Origin: Alphaproteobacteria bacterium
GTDB lineage: Bacteria > Pseudomonadota > Alphaproteobacteria > Rickettsiales > JABSSG01
Assembly: GCA_030426905.1 (NCBI GenBank)
Contig: JAUHXQ010000001.1
Location: 1 to 64,000 of the forward strand
Direction of reading: 5' to 3'
Length of the DNA stretch: 64,000 nucleotides
Notes under the pieces: generated by a model
Seen by the model: the letters and a program-made list of their open reading frames with translations, nothing else
Databases searched by the model: none
Told to the model about the DNA's origin: nothing
Shown: piece after piece, positions 48,302-57,535 of the stretch
Numbering within the stretch: position 1 is the stretch's first letter
Layout: every line of letters begins with the position of its first letter
Position numbers and translations under genes: made by a program

Positions 48302-48969
48302 AATATATAATTTTCATATAATGCAACCAATATAGCAGCTGCAGGAGTAGAAAAAATTAACCCATCTACCCGATCAAGAACTCCACCATGTCCTGGTATA
48401 ATTTTACCACTATCTTTAATAGAAAATTGCCTTTTTATCCAAGACTCAACCAAATCTCCTATTATAGCTAAAGCTGATATTAATAAAGTAGCAGCAATTA
48501 AACCTATTTTTGAAAAAGGTTCAAAATATACTATACTTGCGAAAGCAAAAGTAAAAGTTGTAACTAATGCTCCTATCATGCCAGACCATGTTTTATTTGG
48601 ACTAATAGTAGGAACTAATTTAGGACCGCCAATTATTTTCCCAAAAACAAACGCAGCAATATCCGTAATCCACACTGTTAATAATAACCAGATAACAACC
48701 GAAGTACCTTGTAATGTGTTTATTAAATACACCATTGAAATACAAGGAATTGTTATATAAAATCCTCCGATTAATTGCCATACAGTTTTATTACCACTAG
48801 CACGATTAAATACTTTCCATTCCTGCGCCATTATAACAACTGCTATAGTTAGCATTATATAAAAAATAAAACCTCCACTATATACCACAGATAAAACTAT
48901 AGGTATTAGTATTAGTGCAGATATTATTCTAATTAATAAGTTAGAAGAAAAAACTTTTTTATTTTCCAT
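48298..48969 (-). CDS. cdsA: Phosphatidate cytidylyltransferase (CDP-diglyceride synthase)
   Basis: CdsA makes CDP-diacylglycerol, the precursor of all phospholipids. It has about six membrane segments, the motif ISPNKTWSGMIGA and the signature SIKDSGKIIPGHGGVLDRVDGLIF with its metal-binding aspartates. I chose the ATG at 48969 (MENKK, 223 aa) because GAGAGG lies a few bases before it; the open frame extends nine codons further. It overlaps the uppS end by 11 bases. Confidence 0.95.
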   Translation of the reverse strand: MENKKVFSSNLLIRIISALILIPIVLSVVYSGGFIFYIMLTIAVVIMAQEWKVFNRASGNKTVWQLIGGFYITIPCISMVYLINTLQGTSVVIWLLLTVWITDIAAFVFGKIIGGPKLVPTISPNKTWSGMIGALVTTFTFAFASIVYFEPFSKIGLIAATLLISALAIIGDLVESWIKRQFSIKDSGKIIPGHGGVLDRVDGLIFSTPAAAILVALYENYIF

Positions 48970-49672
48970 AACGCCTCTCTCTATTTCCAAATTCAATTAA
49001 TGCTTTATCTAGCTCTTCTGGGATAAAATCTGGCCAGTGAACATTAGTAAAGTAAAACTCAGTATATGCAAGTTGCCATAACAAAAAATTACTAATTCGA
49101 TACTCACCACTAGTCCTAATAAGTAAATCTGGATCTGGTATATCACAAGTATCTAGATATGAAGAAAATTTTTCTACAGTTAAGTCATTAAGAGAAATTT
49201 CTTGTGATTTATATAGTTTTGCTATGGAGCGCACTGCATGCAATATTTCATCTCTAGAACCATAACTAAAAGCAATTACCAAAGTTAATCCTGTATTATC
49301 TGCTGTTACAGATACAACTTCATCAATTTCGCTACGTAAATCATTAGAGACTTTTGTAAGATCTCCTATAATTTTAACCTTGATATTATGTTTATTTAAT
49401 GACTCTCTTTCTTTACTTACATAGTACTTGATCAACGACATTAAATTGTTTATTTCTCCTAAAGGCCTTCCCCAATTTTCAGATGAAAAAGTATATAATG
49501 TTAAGTACTGTATTTTTCTTTTTTGTGCATGCAATATTATTTTTTTTGCGATTTCTGCCCCTTTGCGATGACCTGATATTTTTGGGAGAGCATGTAACTT
49601 TGCCCATCTGCCATTACCATCCATAATTATAGCAATATGCTTGGGTATCTTGTTTGTTGATTTTAGACTCAC
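48959..49672 (-). CDS. uppS: Undecaprenyl diphosphate synthase
   Basis: UppS builds the C55 lipid carrier for peptidoglycan and LPS sugars. The pyrophosphate-binding IIMDGNGRWAKLHALPKISGHRKGAE holds the catalytic aspartate. TLYTFSSENWGRP and DLLIRTSGEYRISNFLLWQLAYTEFYF are further family motifs. At 237 aa it has normal length. It heads uppS-cdsA-dxr. Confidence 0.96.
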   Translation of the reverse strand: MSLKSTNKIPKHIAIIMDGNGRWAKLHALPKISGHRKGAEIAKKIILHAQKRKIQYLTLYTFSSENWGRPLGEINNLMSLIKYYVSKERESLNKHNIKVKIIGDLTKVSNDLRSEIDEVVSVTADNTGLTLVIAFSYGSRDEILHAVRSIAKLYKSQEISLNDLTVEKFSSYLDTCDIPDPDLLIRTSGEYRISNFLLWQLAYTEFYFTNVHWPDFIPEELDKALIEFGNRERRYGK

Positions 49673-49707
49673 ATTACTTTTTAATAAATTATAATTTATA
49701 TATAATA

Positions 49708-50004
49708 CTAAGCTGCATAATTTTTGAATACTTTTCTGATTAAACTTTCTTTTTTTATCATTTTTTCTTGGTAAAGGCGCTGAATATTGATACGTAATCT
49801 ATTAGGGTTATACCCAGCATAGCAGCATATAACATTATATGTACTATTATTAGTAAATAAAAACTCATAAGCATCTTTTTTAAGCTTGCGATTTTTTGTG
49901 TTTGTTTCTGGTAAAAATAAATCTTGTATATGCTGACGTATACAAGCTTGCCATAAATTTTTCTCGCCTAATGTCATCAAAGACATATTAACATAAGATA
50001 CCAT
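49708..50004 (-). CDS. Hypothetical protein, 98 aa
   Basis: I do not recognise it as a named family. It is a small basic helical protein. Residues 1-55 are polar-helical and include LWQACIRQHIQDLFLP. The middle YNVICCYAGYNPNRLRINIQRLYQ looks like a short helix-turn-helix or nucleic-acid-binding unit. Small proteins of this sort occur in other Rickettsiales. It lies 35 bases upstream of uppS on the same strand and may be read with it. Confidence 0.55.
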   Translation of the reverse strand: MVSYVNMSLMTLGEKNLWQACIRQHIQDLFLPETNTKNRKLKKDAYEFLFTNNSTYNVICCYAGYNPNRLRINIQRLYQEKMIKKESLIRKVFKNYAA

Positions 50005-50094
50005 TCATACCTCTCCTCTTAAAAATGTTAACAATTAATAATAAAGGTAAAATAACTAGCAACTTACAAAAAAATGTTAAGGTTTTTATAAAAA

Positions 50095-50949
50095 CTAAGG
50101 CCATTTGACAACTGGAGGTAGAGACATCAAAAATGCTTCGGGATTTGCATTAGTCATTAAACCAAACCTGGTTCCTCTGTCATAAATTAGATTAAACTCT
50201 ACATACCTACCTCTTTTAACAAGCTGAATTTCTTTTTGCTTAAGTGTCCATTGCTTATTCATGTGCTTACGAACAATTGGTAGATATATGTCTAGCAAAG
50301 AATTACCTATATCTTTTGTAAAAGCAAAATCTGCATCAAAATTAGAAGTATCAAGATTGTCATAGAATATACCCCCTATTCCTCGAGCTTCTTTCCTGTG
50401 CTTTATATAAAAATATTTATCGCATTCTTCGCTAAATTTTTTATAATAGCTATCATTATGTTTATCACAAACTTCTTTTAACTTAAAGTGTAAATAATGA
50501 TTGTCTTCCTTATCAATAATGGTAGGAGTCATATCTATACCTCCGCCAAACCAACTTTTATTAGTAACTATAAATCTAGTATTCATATGAATTGTAGGTA
50601 TTAAAGGAGAATGCATATGAGTTACTAAAGAAATGCCTGCAGCAAAGAATCTAGTGCTGGTTTCCGTACCAGGAATTTCTTTTCGAAACTCCTCAGTAAA
50701 ATTTCCTTCAATTGATGAAAAATTCACTCCAACCTTTTCGAATACTCTGCCCCTCATAATACCCATTTCTCCACCTCCACTCATTCCATCACGGTTCCAT
50801 GAAGTAATTTTAAATTTCCCAGGAAGTTTGTCAGCATTTATCCCTGTTAATTCTTGCTCTATCTTTTCAAAAGATTGGCATATTATAGTTCTAAGATAGC
50901 GAAACCATTGAGAAGTAGCGTTTTTTTCTTTCATGAATAAATCAATCAT
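50095..50949 (-). CDS. hemF: Oxygen-dependent coproporphyrinogen III oxidase
   Basis: HemF carries out the two decarboxylations that give protoporphyrinogen IX, using O2. Family motifs are WNRDGMSGGGEMGIMRGRVFEKVGVN, SPLIPTIHMNTRF, WFGGGIDMTP and ARGIGGIFYDNLD. The C-terminal GRYVEFNLIYDRGTRFGL is complete. At 284 aa it is near the usual 290-300. It diverges from the hairpin region and the lipase gene. Confidence 0.95.
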   Translation of the reverse strand: MIDLFMKEKNATSQWFRYLRTIICQSFEKIEQELTGINADKLPGKFKITSWNRDGMSGGGEMGIMRGRVFEKVGVNFSSIEGNFTEEFRKEIPGTETSTRFFAAGISLVTHMHSPLIPTIHMNTRFIVTNKSWFGGGIDMTPTIIDKEDNHYLHFKLKEVCDKHNDSYYKKFSEECDKYFYIKHRKEARGIGGIFYDNLDTSNFDADFAFTKDIGNSLLDIYLPIVRKHMNKQWTLKQKEIQLVKRGRYVEFNLIYDRGTRFGLMTNANPEAFLMSLPPVVKWP

Positions 50950-51103
50950 GATTTGTACAAATTATAATTAAAACACAAAGCAACACAGTAAAATAATTTT
51001 TCTGCTCTGACAATGAACAATTTACTGCACCATCTAGAAAAAAGAAATTTCATTCAAGTTAAAAAAGTATAAGTATAGCTACAAATAGATAATCACTAAA
51101 CTA

Positions 51104-51131
51104 TTGATTAAAATTTAAAAATAATTATAGT
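51104..51131 (+). promoter_or_regulatory. Promoter-like sequence ahead of the orphan hairpin
   Basis: TTGATT (51104-51109) and TATAGT (51126-51131) are separated by 16 bp, close to a sigma-70 consensus. Transcription from here would start just before the hairpin at 51140 and end at its T-run, giving an RNA of roughly 40-50 nt. Confidence 0.4.
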
Positions 51132-51139
51132 TGTAGTTG

Positions 51140-51184
51140 TGCTAGGTAGGTTACGGGGTCTTAACCTCCTAGCATTTTTTATTT
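51140..51184 (+). terminator. Strong intrinsic terminator hairpin with no upstream gene
   Basis: TGCTAGG plus AGGTTA (one bulged T between them) pair with TAACCT plus CCTAGCA: 13 base pairs, an 8-base loop (CGGGGTCT), then TTTTTTATTT. It is GC-richer than anything around it. On the plus strand no gene precedes it, because hemF is transcribed away. It is either the end of a very short RNA or an attenuator for the gene at 51318. Confidence 0.75.
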
Positions 51185-51317
51185 AGTTTTTCACTGCAAT
51201 TAATATTTACGTATTTAATTAAATATAAATATAATATACAATTGCTTAAAATCTGTTGTTTTAAGAACAGACTACTATTAAAATTTTTCTTAACTTGTAG
51301 TAATATAGCTAGCAATC

Positions 51318-52046
51318 ATGAAAAATTCTTTCGAGATTTCTTTAAATGGATCGTTAGCTAAAAATAATATCTTAGCAAAATCTACTAACCTTAATATTAA
51401 AGGAAACTATACAGTTTTAATACACGGTTTATTTCCTTCTGCGTTGTTTATGAAGAAAATAAGCGAAACACTAGAAAAGCGTGGCTATTATTTAGTAAAC
51501 GTAACCTACCCTACCAGACAATATTCTATAGACATAATTGTTGAACAGTATATTAAACGTTCTATAAGCGAATGTTGTGTAAGCAAAAAAAGAAAAATAA
51601 ATTTTGTAACACATTCTCTTGGGGGAATTTTATTAAGAAAATATCTTATTACTAATACAATACCTAATCTCGGGAGAGTAGTAATGTTTGCTCCACCCAA
51701 CCATGGTAGCAAAATGAGTGATTTTTTCAAAAACAACCTTCTTTACAAGTGGTTTTTCGGTCCAGCAGGTCAACAACTAGGTACAAGCAAAAATTCTTAT
51801 GTTAACTTATTACCAAATAAAGTTAACTTTGACTTAGGAGTAATTGCTGGCAGCAAAAGCTACAACCCAATATCTTATTTTATAATGGATCAAAAAAACG
51901 ACGGAGCAGTATCGGTAAATAGTACAAAAATTATAGGAATGAAAGACCACATAACAATCCCAACTTGCCATACTTGCTTATTATATGATAAAGAAGCAAT
52001 AAAGCAGATGTTATTTTTTCTTGATAACGGCTATTTTGACAAATAA
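51318..52046 (+). CDS. Alpha/beta hydrolase, lipase-like
   Basis: This 242-aa protein has the lipase oxyanion motif LIHGLFPSALFM, the nucleophile elbow THSLGG (S100), a likely acid at D195 (KNDGAVSV) and histidine at H218 (TCHTCL). It resembles the acyl-hydrolase or PGAP1-like lipase group. The text MFAPPNHGSKMSD is typical of triacylglycerol-lipase relatives. There is no clear signal peptide, so it is probably cytoplasmic. The substrate is unknown. A strong hairpin lies about 135 bp ahead of it. Confidence 0.8.
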   Translation: MKNSFEISLNGSLAKNNILAKSTNLNIKGNYTVLIHGLFPSALFMKKISETLEKRGYYLVNVTYPTRQYSIDIIVEQYIKRSISECCVSKKRKINFVTHSLGGILLRKYLITNTIPNLGRVVMFAPPNHGSKMSDFFKNNLLYKWFFGPAGQQLGTSKNSYVNLLPNKVNFDLGVIAGSKSYNPISYFIMDQKNDGAVSVNSTKIIGMKDHITIPTCHTCLLYDKEAIKQMLFFLDNGYFDK

Positions 52047-52122
52047 AACGACCTTCTAATCTTCTCTTGAATCTACAGTATAATGCTTATATCATTATTA
52101 TATAAGATAGAGGGAGATGCTT

Positions 52123-52881
52123 ATGACTAAACCTTTAATAGCAATAATATTAGATTATGATGAGAGAGGTGTATCAGATGGAGGATATTCAGACTTACCT
52201 TGGTATGCACTACGTGTTGACTACTCCAAAGCTATAGCAGAAAATGGAGGAATACCCGTACATATAGGTTATGAAGATGATTTACTTGAAGAATTTGTAA
52301 ATCATTTTGACGGGTTTATTATGCCAGGAGGTGATTACGATATTAATCCTGAATATTATGACGAAGTTGTTAGTGATAAAGCAGAATTAGTAGAACATGA
52401 TAAGCGTCATAAATTTGAATTTAAATTGCTAAAGTATATTTTATCGAAAAAAATTCCTTTGCTTGCTATCTGCGCAGGACAACAGTTGCTCAATGTCGCT
52501 CTAGGAGGTAGCTTGTATCAAGATATTTCTTCTAGTATAAAAACACAAATCGAGCATCGGCATAATACTGATATATCTTTAGATTGGCATGAAATAGAAC
52601 TATCAAAAGAATCCCATTTGCACAAAATTATTGGAAAAACCAAATATAAAGTAAATAGCCACCATCATCAGTCAATAAAAGATTTAGGAGTAGATTTGAT
52701 AGTAAGTGCAGTTACTTCTGACGGAGTTATTGAAGCAATAGAGCACAAACATCAGCCTTTCTGTATAGGAGTTGTGTGGCATCCTGAACATCAAAAAAAT
52801 CCAGAGGATAAAAAATTGATAAACAAATTCGTAGAAGAGGCTAAAAAATATTCATTATTAAAAAAGCATCCTCATGGCTAA
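52123..52881 (+). CDS. Class I glutamine amidotransferase-like hydrolase (gamma-glutamyl-GABA hydrolase family)
   Basis: This 252-aa stand-alone glutaminase-fold protein is of the PuuD/peptidase C26 type. The nucleophile is C117 in LAICAGQQLLN, with H220 and E222 in VVWHPEHQ. The N-terminal YVDRGVSDGG-like segment and the FIMPGGDYDINPEYY motif fit the family. The likely reaction is hydrolysis of a gamma-glutamyl amide; the substrate here is unknown. AGGGAG lies six bases before the ATG at 52123, favouring it over the ATG at 52117. Confidence 0.85.
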   Translation: MTKPLIAIILDYDERGVSDGGYSDLPWYALRVDYSKAIAENGGIPVHIGYEDDLLEEFVNHFDGFIMPGGDYDINPEYYDEVVSDKAELVEHDKRHKFEFKLLKYILSKKIPLLAICAGQQLLNVALGGSLYQDISSSIKTQIEHRHNTDISLDWHEIELSKESHLHKIIGKTKYKVNSHHHQSIKDLGVDLIVSAVTSDGVIEAIEHKHQPFCIGVVWHPEHQKNPEDKKLINKFVEEAKKYSLLKKHPHG

Positions 52882-52886
52882 AAGTC

Positions 52887-53804
52887 CTATAAAACTTCTA
52901 AATCAGGACTTAGCAAATCCATAGATGTAATAGTGTTTATTGATGGGTCAATTCTTTTGTTGAGATTAGTGTACACTGTCCCTGGACCTATTTCTGCTAT
53001 TCTTTTCACACCAAGATTTTTTAGATGCTTGATTGAATCACACCACCTAACTGTATCCACTACTTGCGTTATTAAATTTGTCTTAATACTAGAAAAGCTT
53101 GTTTCTTGCGCTGTTACATTAGAAATTAATGGAACTACAGGGTGAGATATCTTAACATCATTTAGTGCTTCTGCAAGCTTTTCCTGTACAGGTTTCATCA
53201 AACGTGAATGAAAAGGAGCACTTACACTTAATTTTATTACTTTATAGCCTTTATCTTGTGCAATTCTTATGGCATTTTCTATTGCTTCTGTTTTACCACT
53301 AAGTACTTGTTGACTTGGCGCATTATCATTTGCAACATCGCATCCTGCTGCATCTGCTATTTCGGTTGCTAATTCAATATTTGCACCTAATAAGGCAATC
53401 ATAGCTCCTTGACCTACAGGCACAGCTTTTTGCATTTCTTTGCCTCTAATTTTAAGTATACGAGCACAATCCATTAAGGAGATAGACCTCGCTGCTGTTA
53501 ATGCAGTAAATTCTCCTAGTGAGTGCCCAGCTACGTATGAACAAAAATTTTCTAATTTCTTATTCAACTTATGTTCAACAACCTTGAGTATTGCTATGGA
53601 GCATGTCATTAAGGCAGGCTGAGCATTCTCGGTTAACATTAGTTCTTCATCAGGTCCTTCAAAAATAAGCTTTGATAATTTTTGATTTAAAGCTTGATCT
53701 ACTTCATCGAAAACTCTTTTTGCAATGCTAAAATTTTCATACAAATCTTTACCCATTCCTACTTTTTGAGCCCCTTGACCTGGGAAAATACAAGCTGTTT
53801 TCAT
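52887..53804 (-). CDS. fabD: Malonyl-CoA:ACP transacylase
   Basis: FabD loads malonate onto acyl carrier protein for fatty acid synthesis. The active serine is S95 in AGHSLGEFTAL, the malonate-binding arginine is R120 (LKIRGKEMQ) and the histidine is H199 (SAPFHSRLM). FPGQGAQKVGMG at the N-terminus is typical. At 305 aa it is normal. It converges with the amidotransferase gene after five bases and stands alone on its strand. Confidence 0.96.
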   Translation of the reverse strand: MKTACIFPGQGAQKVGMGKDLYENFSIAKRVFDEVDQALNQKLSKLIFEGPDEELMLTENAQPALMTCSIAILKVVEHKLNKKLENFCSYVAGHSLGEFTALTAARSISLMDCARILKIRGKEMQKAVPVGQGAMIALLGANIELATEIADAAGCDVANDNAPSQQVLSGKTEAIENAIRIAQDKGYKVIKLSVSAPFHSRLMKPVQEKLAEALNDVKISHPVVPLISNVTAQETSFSSIKTNLITQVVDTVRWCDSIKHLKNLGVKRIAEIGPGTVYTNLNKRIDPSINTITSMDLLSPDLEVL

Positions 53805-53943
53805 TATAAGTTCTCTAATTAATTACAATACTTACTTTGTTTATTAGTAATACTTTTTGTATCAGTAGTCAATTGTTTGAACTTGTACAATAAGACATTT
53901 AAGTATATTGTATATTAACTTACTAGTTATCACTAAAACTTAT

Positions 53944-55860
53944 ATGATTGACATAAAATTACCTGATAATAAGATTATCACTTATGAAAGACCTGTTACT
54001 GGGACTAAAATTGCCTCTGATATAAGTAAAACTCTTGCAAAAAATGCAATAGCATTATCAATAAATGGTGAAATTATTGACTTAAACACAGTTATCACAG
54101 ACCATTCTTCTATTAGATTTATCACTTTGCAAGATGAAGAAAGCTTAGAAATCATTAGACATGATACTGCTCATATATTGGCACAAGCAATTAAAAATTT
54201 ATTCCCAGATACTCAGATTACTATCGGCCCAGTAATTAGTGACGGTTTTTACTATGATGTTCTTCCTAAAACACCTTTTTCAATAGATGATTTGCCAGCA
54301 ATTGAAAAAGAAATGAAAAGAATAGTAGCTAAAAATTTTCCTATCGTAAGAGAAACATGGGAAAGAGATGACGCAATTAAATTCTTCCAAGATATGGGAG
54401 AATATTTTAAAGCTGAAATTATTGCTGATATACCTAAAAATGAAAATATTAGTCTTTACAGGCAAGGTGATTTTATAGATTTATGCAGAGGCCCCCACTC
54501 ACCTTCAACAAAATTTGCTAAACATTTTAAGCTAATGAAAATTGCTGGAGCATATTGGCGTGGTGACTCAAAAAAAACAATGCTACAAAGAATTTATGGT
54601 ACTGCTTGGGTGACAAAAGAAGATTTAGATAATTATTTACACAAACTTGAAGAAGCAGCACGCAGAGATCACCGCAAAATCGCTAAAAAGATGGACCTAT
54701 TCCACATCCAACCAGAAGCACCAGGTATGATTTTTTGGCATCCTAATGGCTGGACTATATATAAAATACTTGAGAATCATGTTCGTAATAAAATCACAAC
54801 ACTTGGGTATTTAGAAGTAAATACCCCTATATTAGTTGATAAGACTTTATGGGAAAAATCTGGTCATTGGGATAAATTTGGTGAGCATATGTTTACCTCT
54901 CAAGATAAAGAAAAAGATAAAACTATTGGTATAAAGCCAATGAATTGCCCTTGTCATATTGAGATATTTAAAACCGATATTCGTAGTTATAAAGATTTAC
55001 CTATTCGCATGGCAGAATTTGGGTCTTGTCATCGCAATGAGCCTTCTGGATCTTTGCATGGATTGATGAGAGTTAGAGGAATGACTCAAGATGATGCTCA
55101 TATTTTTTGTACTGAAGATCAGATAACAGAAGAAACTATAGCATTTACTGATTTAGTTAAAGACTTATATAAAGACTTCGGCTTCAATCAACTAATAGTT
55201 AAATTTTCTGATAGGCCAGAAGTAAGCGCTGGAAGTGACCAAGACTGGCAAAAAGCTGAACTATCACTAAAGAACGCTATTGAAGCTGCTGGAATCAAAT
55301 ATCAAATAAACAAAGGAGAAGGAGCTTTTTACGGACCTAAAATAGAGTTTCATCTTAGAGACGCAATTGGCCGAGAGTGGCAGTGTGGCACTCTACAAGT
55401 AGACTTTGTTTTGCCTAAAAGATTAGATGCTTATTATATTGATAAAGAAGGATTAAAAAAACATCCCGTAATGCTACATCGCGCAGCATTAGGCTCTCTA
55501 GAGAGATTTATTGGAATTCTCATTGAACATTACGAAGGTAAATTTCCATTATGGCTTGCACCAATACAGTTAGCAATTCTACCTATTACAACCGATGTAG
55601 TAGATTATGCACACAAAATAAAAGAATTTTTAGATCACAAAAGCTATAGATCCTATCTTGATGACTCTAATGAAAAAATTGGCTCTAAGATTAGAACACA
55701 TTCTTTAACAAAAATACCAGTGTTAATAATTATAGGTCGAGAAGAAAAAGAAAAAAAATCAGTTACAATACGAGAATTAGGATCAAATAAACAGCTATTT
55801 TTTAACAATATTCTAGAGTTCATAGAGTATTTAGACAAAAGAATTGTACAAAAATCATAA
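53944..55860 (+). CDS. thrS: Threonyl-tRNA synthetase
   Basis: ThrS charges tRNA-Thr. It has an N-terminal TGS domain, the editing domain with [16 protein letters not shown], the class II motifs (motif 2 [30 protein letters not shown], motif 3 [10 protein letters not shown]), the zinc ligand in [11 protein letters not shown] and a C-terminal anticodon-binding domain. I chose the ATG at 53944 (MIDIKLPDN, 638 aa); the frame extends to a TTG at 53908. No T-box or clear ribosome site was seen. It is followed by infC. Confidence 0.96.
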   Translation: MIDIKLPDNKIITYERPVTGTKIASDISKTLAKNAIALSINGEIIDLNTVITDHSSIRFITLQDEESLEIIRHDTAHILAQAIKNLFPDTQITIGPVISDGFYYDVLPKTPFSIDDLPAIEKEMKRIVAKNFPIVRETWERDDAIKFFQDMGEYFKAEIIADIPKNENISLYRQGDFIDLCRGPHSPSTKFAKHFKLMKIAGAYWRGDSKKTMLQRIYGTAWVTKEDLDNYLHKLEEAARRDHRKIAKKMDLFHIQPEAPGMIFWHPNGWTIYKILENHVRNKITTLGYLEVNTPILVDKTLWEKSGHWDKFGEHMFTSQDKEKDKTIGIKPMNCPCHIEIFKTDIRSYKDLPIRMAEFGSCHRNEPSGSLHGLMRVRGMTQDDAHIFCTEDQITEETIAFTDLVKDLYKDFGFNQLIVKFSDRPEVSAGSDQDWQKAELSLKNAIEAAGIKYQINKGEGAFYGPKIEFHLRDAIGREWQCGTLQVDFVLPKRLDAYYIDKEGLKKHPVMLHRAALGSLERFIGILIEHYEGKFPLWLAPIQLAILPITTDVVDYAHKIKEFLDHKSYRSYLDDSNEKIGSKIRTHSLTKIPVLIIIGREEKEKKSVTIRELGSNKQLFFNNILEFIEYLDKRIVQKS

Positions 55861-55888
55861 ATCATAATATAATTAAGCAAAGGAGTAA

Positions 55889-56416
55889 ATTATAACTAGA
55901 GAGCAAAAAATAAGTAAGTTACCTAAAACAAATCAACAAATTTCGTCACCTAAAGTAAGATTAATAGATCAAGATAACAACATGGTTGGTATTGTAGATC
56001 TAAAAGACGCTTTGGATAAAGCTTCTTCTTCACAGCTAGATTTAGTAGAAGTTTCTCCTGGAGCTTCTCCCCCAGTTTGTAAAATATTAGACTTTGGTAA
56101 ATATAAGTATGATGCCAAGAAAAAGTTACAACAAGCAAAAAAGAAGCAAAAACTAATTGCAGTTAAAGAGATAAAATTACGCCCTAATATTGGTACCCAT
56201 GACTTAGAGGTAAAATTAAAGCATATTAAAAAATTTATTGCTGAAGGTGAAAAAGTAAAAATCACCCTTAGATTTAAAGGAAGAGAAATCTCTCACAGAG
56301 ATCTAGGTATGAATCTTATAAACAAAATATTAGTAGATACAGAAGATATTGCTCAAGCGGAATCTAAGCCTAAAGTTGAAGGAAAGCAGATTATTGCTAT
56401 GCTAGTTCCCAAATAA
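55889..56416 (+). CDS. infC: Translation initiation factor IF-3 with non-canonical start
   Basis: IF-3 prevents subunit joining and proofreads start codons. The conserved domain runs from PKVRLIDQDNNMVGIVDLKDAL to IAMLVPK, with LVEVSPGASPPVCKILDFGKYKY and RPNIGTHDL. The first ATG, at 55982, lies inside the domain and cannot be the start. The frame opens only after TAA 55886-55888, and the only plausible starts are ATT 55889 and ATA 55892, behind AAAGGAG. AUU is the known start of E. coli infC and underlies its autoregulation. AUA has better spacing, but AUU has precedent. The total is 175 aa from ATT. Confidence 0.9.
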   Translation: MITREQKISKLPKTNQQISSPKVRLIDQDNNMVGIVDLKDALDKASSSQLDLVEVSPGASPPVCKILDFGKYKYDAKKKLQQAKKKQKLIAVKEIKLRPNIGTHDLEVKLKHIKKFIAEGEKVKITLRFKGREISHRDLGMNLINKILVDTEDIAQAESKPKVEGKQIIAMLVPK

Positions 56417-56419
56417 AAA

Positions 56420-57535
56420 ATGCCTCTCAAAATATTACATATATATAAAGCATTTTTTCCCGAAACTACAGGGGGAGTCGAACATTCCATTTATAACATG
56501 TGTAAAGGAATGCAAAAATACGGCATCGAATCTAAGATATTGTGCGTCGCAAAAAAAGATATAGGAAGAACTACATTCGATGGTATTGAAGTTTTTAAAT
56601 ATCCTTATGATATCAGTATCGCAGCATGTCCTTTTTCATCAAAACTCCTATTTGCCTTTAGAAGAGAAAGTAAATGGGCAGATATTATACATTTTCACTA
56701 CCCATGGCCTTTTGGAGATTTACTCTCAATAATCGCACCAAAATCTAAAAAACAAATCGTTACTTATCACTCAGACATAGTAAAGCAAAAAATTCTAAAA
56801 GTCTTATACCATCCTTTAGAGCAATATTTTTTATCGCAAATAGATCAAATAATTGTTACCTCCCCTAATTATATTAAAGCAAGTAACAATCTCAGAAAAT
56901 TTAAACACAAGGTCTCTATGCTCCCGTTAAGTATCAATAAAAGTAATTATCCCAATCCTGAGCTTAAAAGAGCTTCAGAGATACAAAAGAAATTTGGGAA
57001 AAACTTCATCCTATTTATAGGTCAGCTTAGATACTACAAAGGATTACATTTACTCATTGAAGCTATCAAAGGGCTCAACACTAATTTAGTAATTATCGGG
57101 AAAGGAAAAGAGGAACTGAAGTTAAAAAAATTATGTAAAGAGCTCAATATACAAAATGTATTTTTTCTTGGAAAATTATCCGAGCAAGAAAAAGTAAATT
57201 ATTTATATTCGTGCTACTGCTTAACTTTACCATCTCATCTAAAGAGTGAAGCTTTCGGCATATCACTACTAGAAGGTAGCATTTTCGCAAAACCATTATT
57301 ATCTTGTAAAATTGGTACAGGAAGTGAGTATATTAATAGCCATATGAACACTGGTTTAGTAGTTGAACCAACCGCTCATGAAATACGTAAAGCTTTAATA
57401 TACTTACTCTCAAATAAAGAAATAGCACAACAGATGGGTATCAACGCTAAAAAAAGAGCTAATTCTTTGTTTACTTCTGATACAATAAATTATAAATTAT
57501 CACTTACTTATAGAAACTTGTTAGTAACAACATGA
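56420..57535 (+). CDS. Glycosyltransferase family 4 protein
   Basis: This 371-aa GT-B enzyme has the acceptor-side motif PETTGGVEHSIYNMCKGMQKYG and donor-side signatures LFIGQLRYYKGLHLLIEAI and SEAFGISLLEGSIFAKPL, with the E-x7-E pattern. It is close in kind to mannosyltransferases of the WbaZ/WbnH type. The following gene makes GDP-mannose and its ATG overlaps the stop of this one by four bases (57532-57535). A mannose-transferring role in LPS or a glycan is likely but not proven. Confidence 0.85.
   Translation: MPLKILHIYKAFFPETTGGVEHSIYNMCKGMQKYGIESKILCVAKKDIGRTTFDGIEVFKYPYDISIAACPFSSKLLFAFRRESKWADIIHFHYPWPFGDLLSIIAPKSKKQIVTYHSDIVKQKILKVLYHPLEQYFLSQIDQIIVTSPNYIKASNNLRKFKHKVSMLPLSINKSNYPNPELKRASEIQKKFGKNFILFIGQLRYYKGLHLLIEAIKGLNTNLVIIGKGKEELKLKKLCKELNIQNVFFLGKLSEQEKVNYLYSCYCLTLPSHLKSEAFGISLLEGSIFAKPLLSCKIGTGSEYINSHMNTGLVVEPTAHEIRKALIYLLSNKEIAQQMGINAKKRANSLFTSDTINYKLSLTYRNLLVTT

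Larger units (their letters stand above)
50950..51317. other. Divergent intergenic region of 368 bp
   Basis: No protein gene was found here. The left part should hold the hemF promoter. The centre holds a promoter-like pair and an intrinsic-terminator hairpin listed separately. The right part is very AT-rich and precedes the lipase-like gene. No homology to known structured RNAs such as 6S, SRP RNA or tmRNA was recognised. Confidence 0.6.

Noticed and set aside
55982-56416. infC starting at the first ATG
   Set aside because: This would cut into the conserved N-terminal domain of IF-3; conserved residues continue upstream to 55889.
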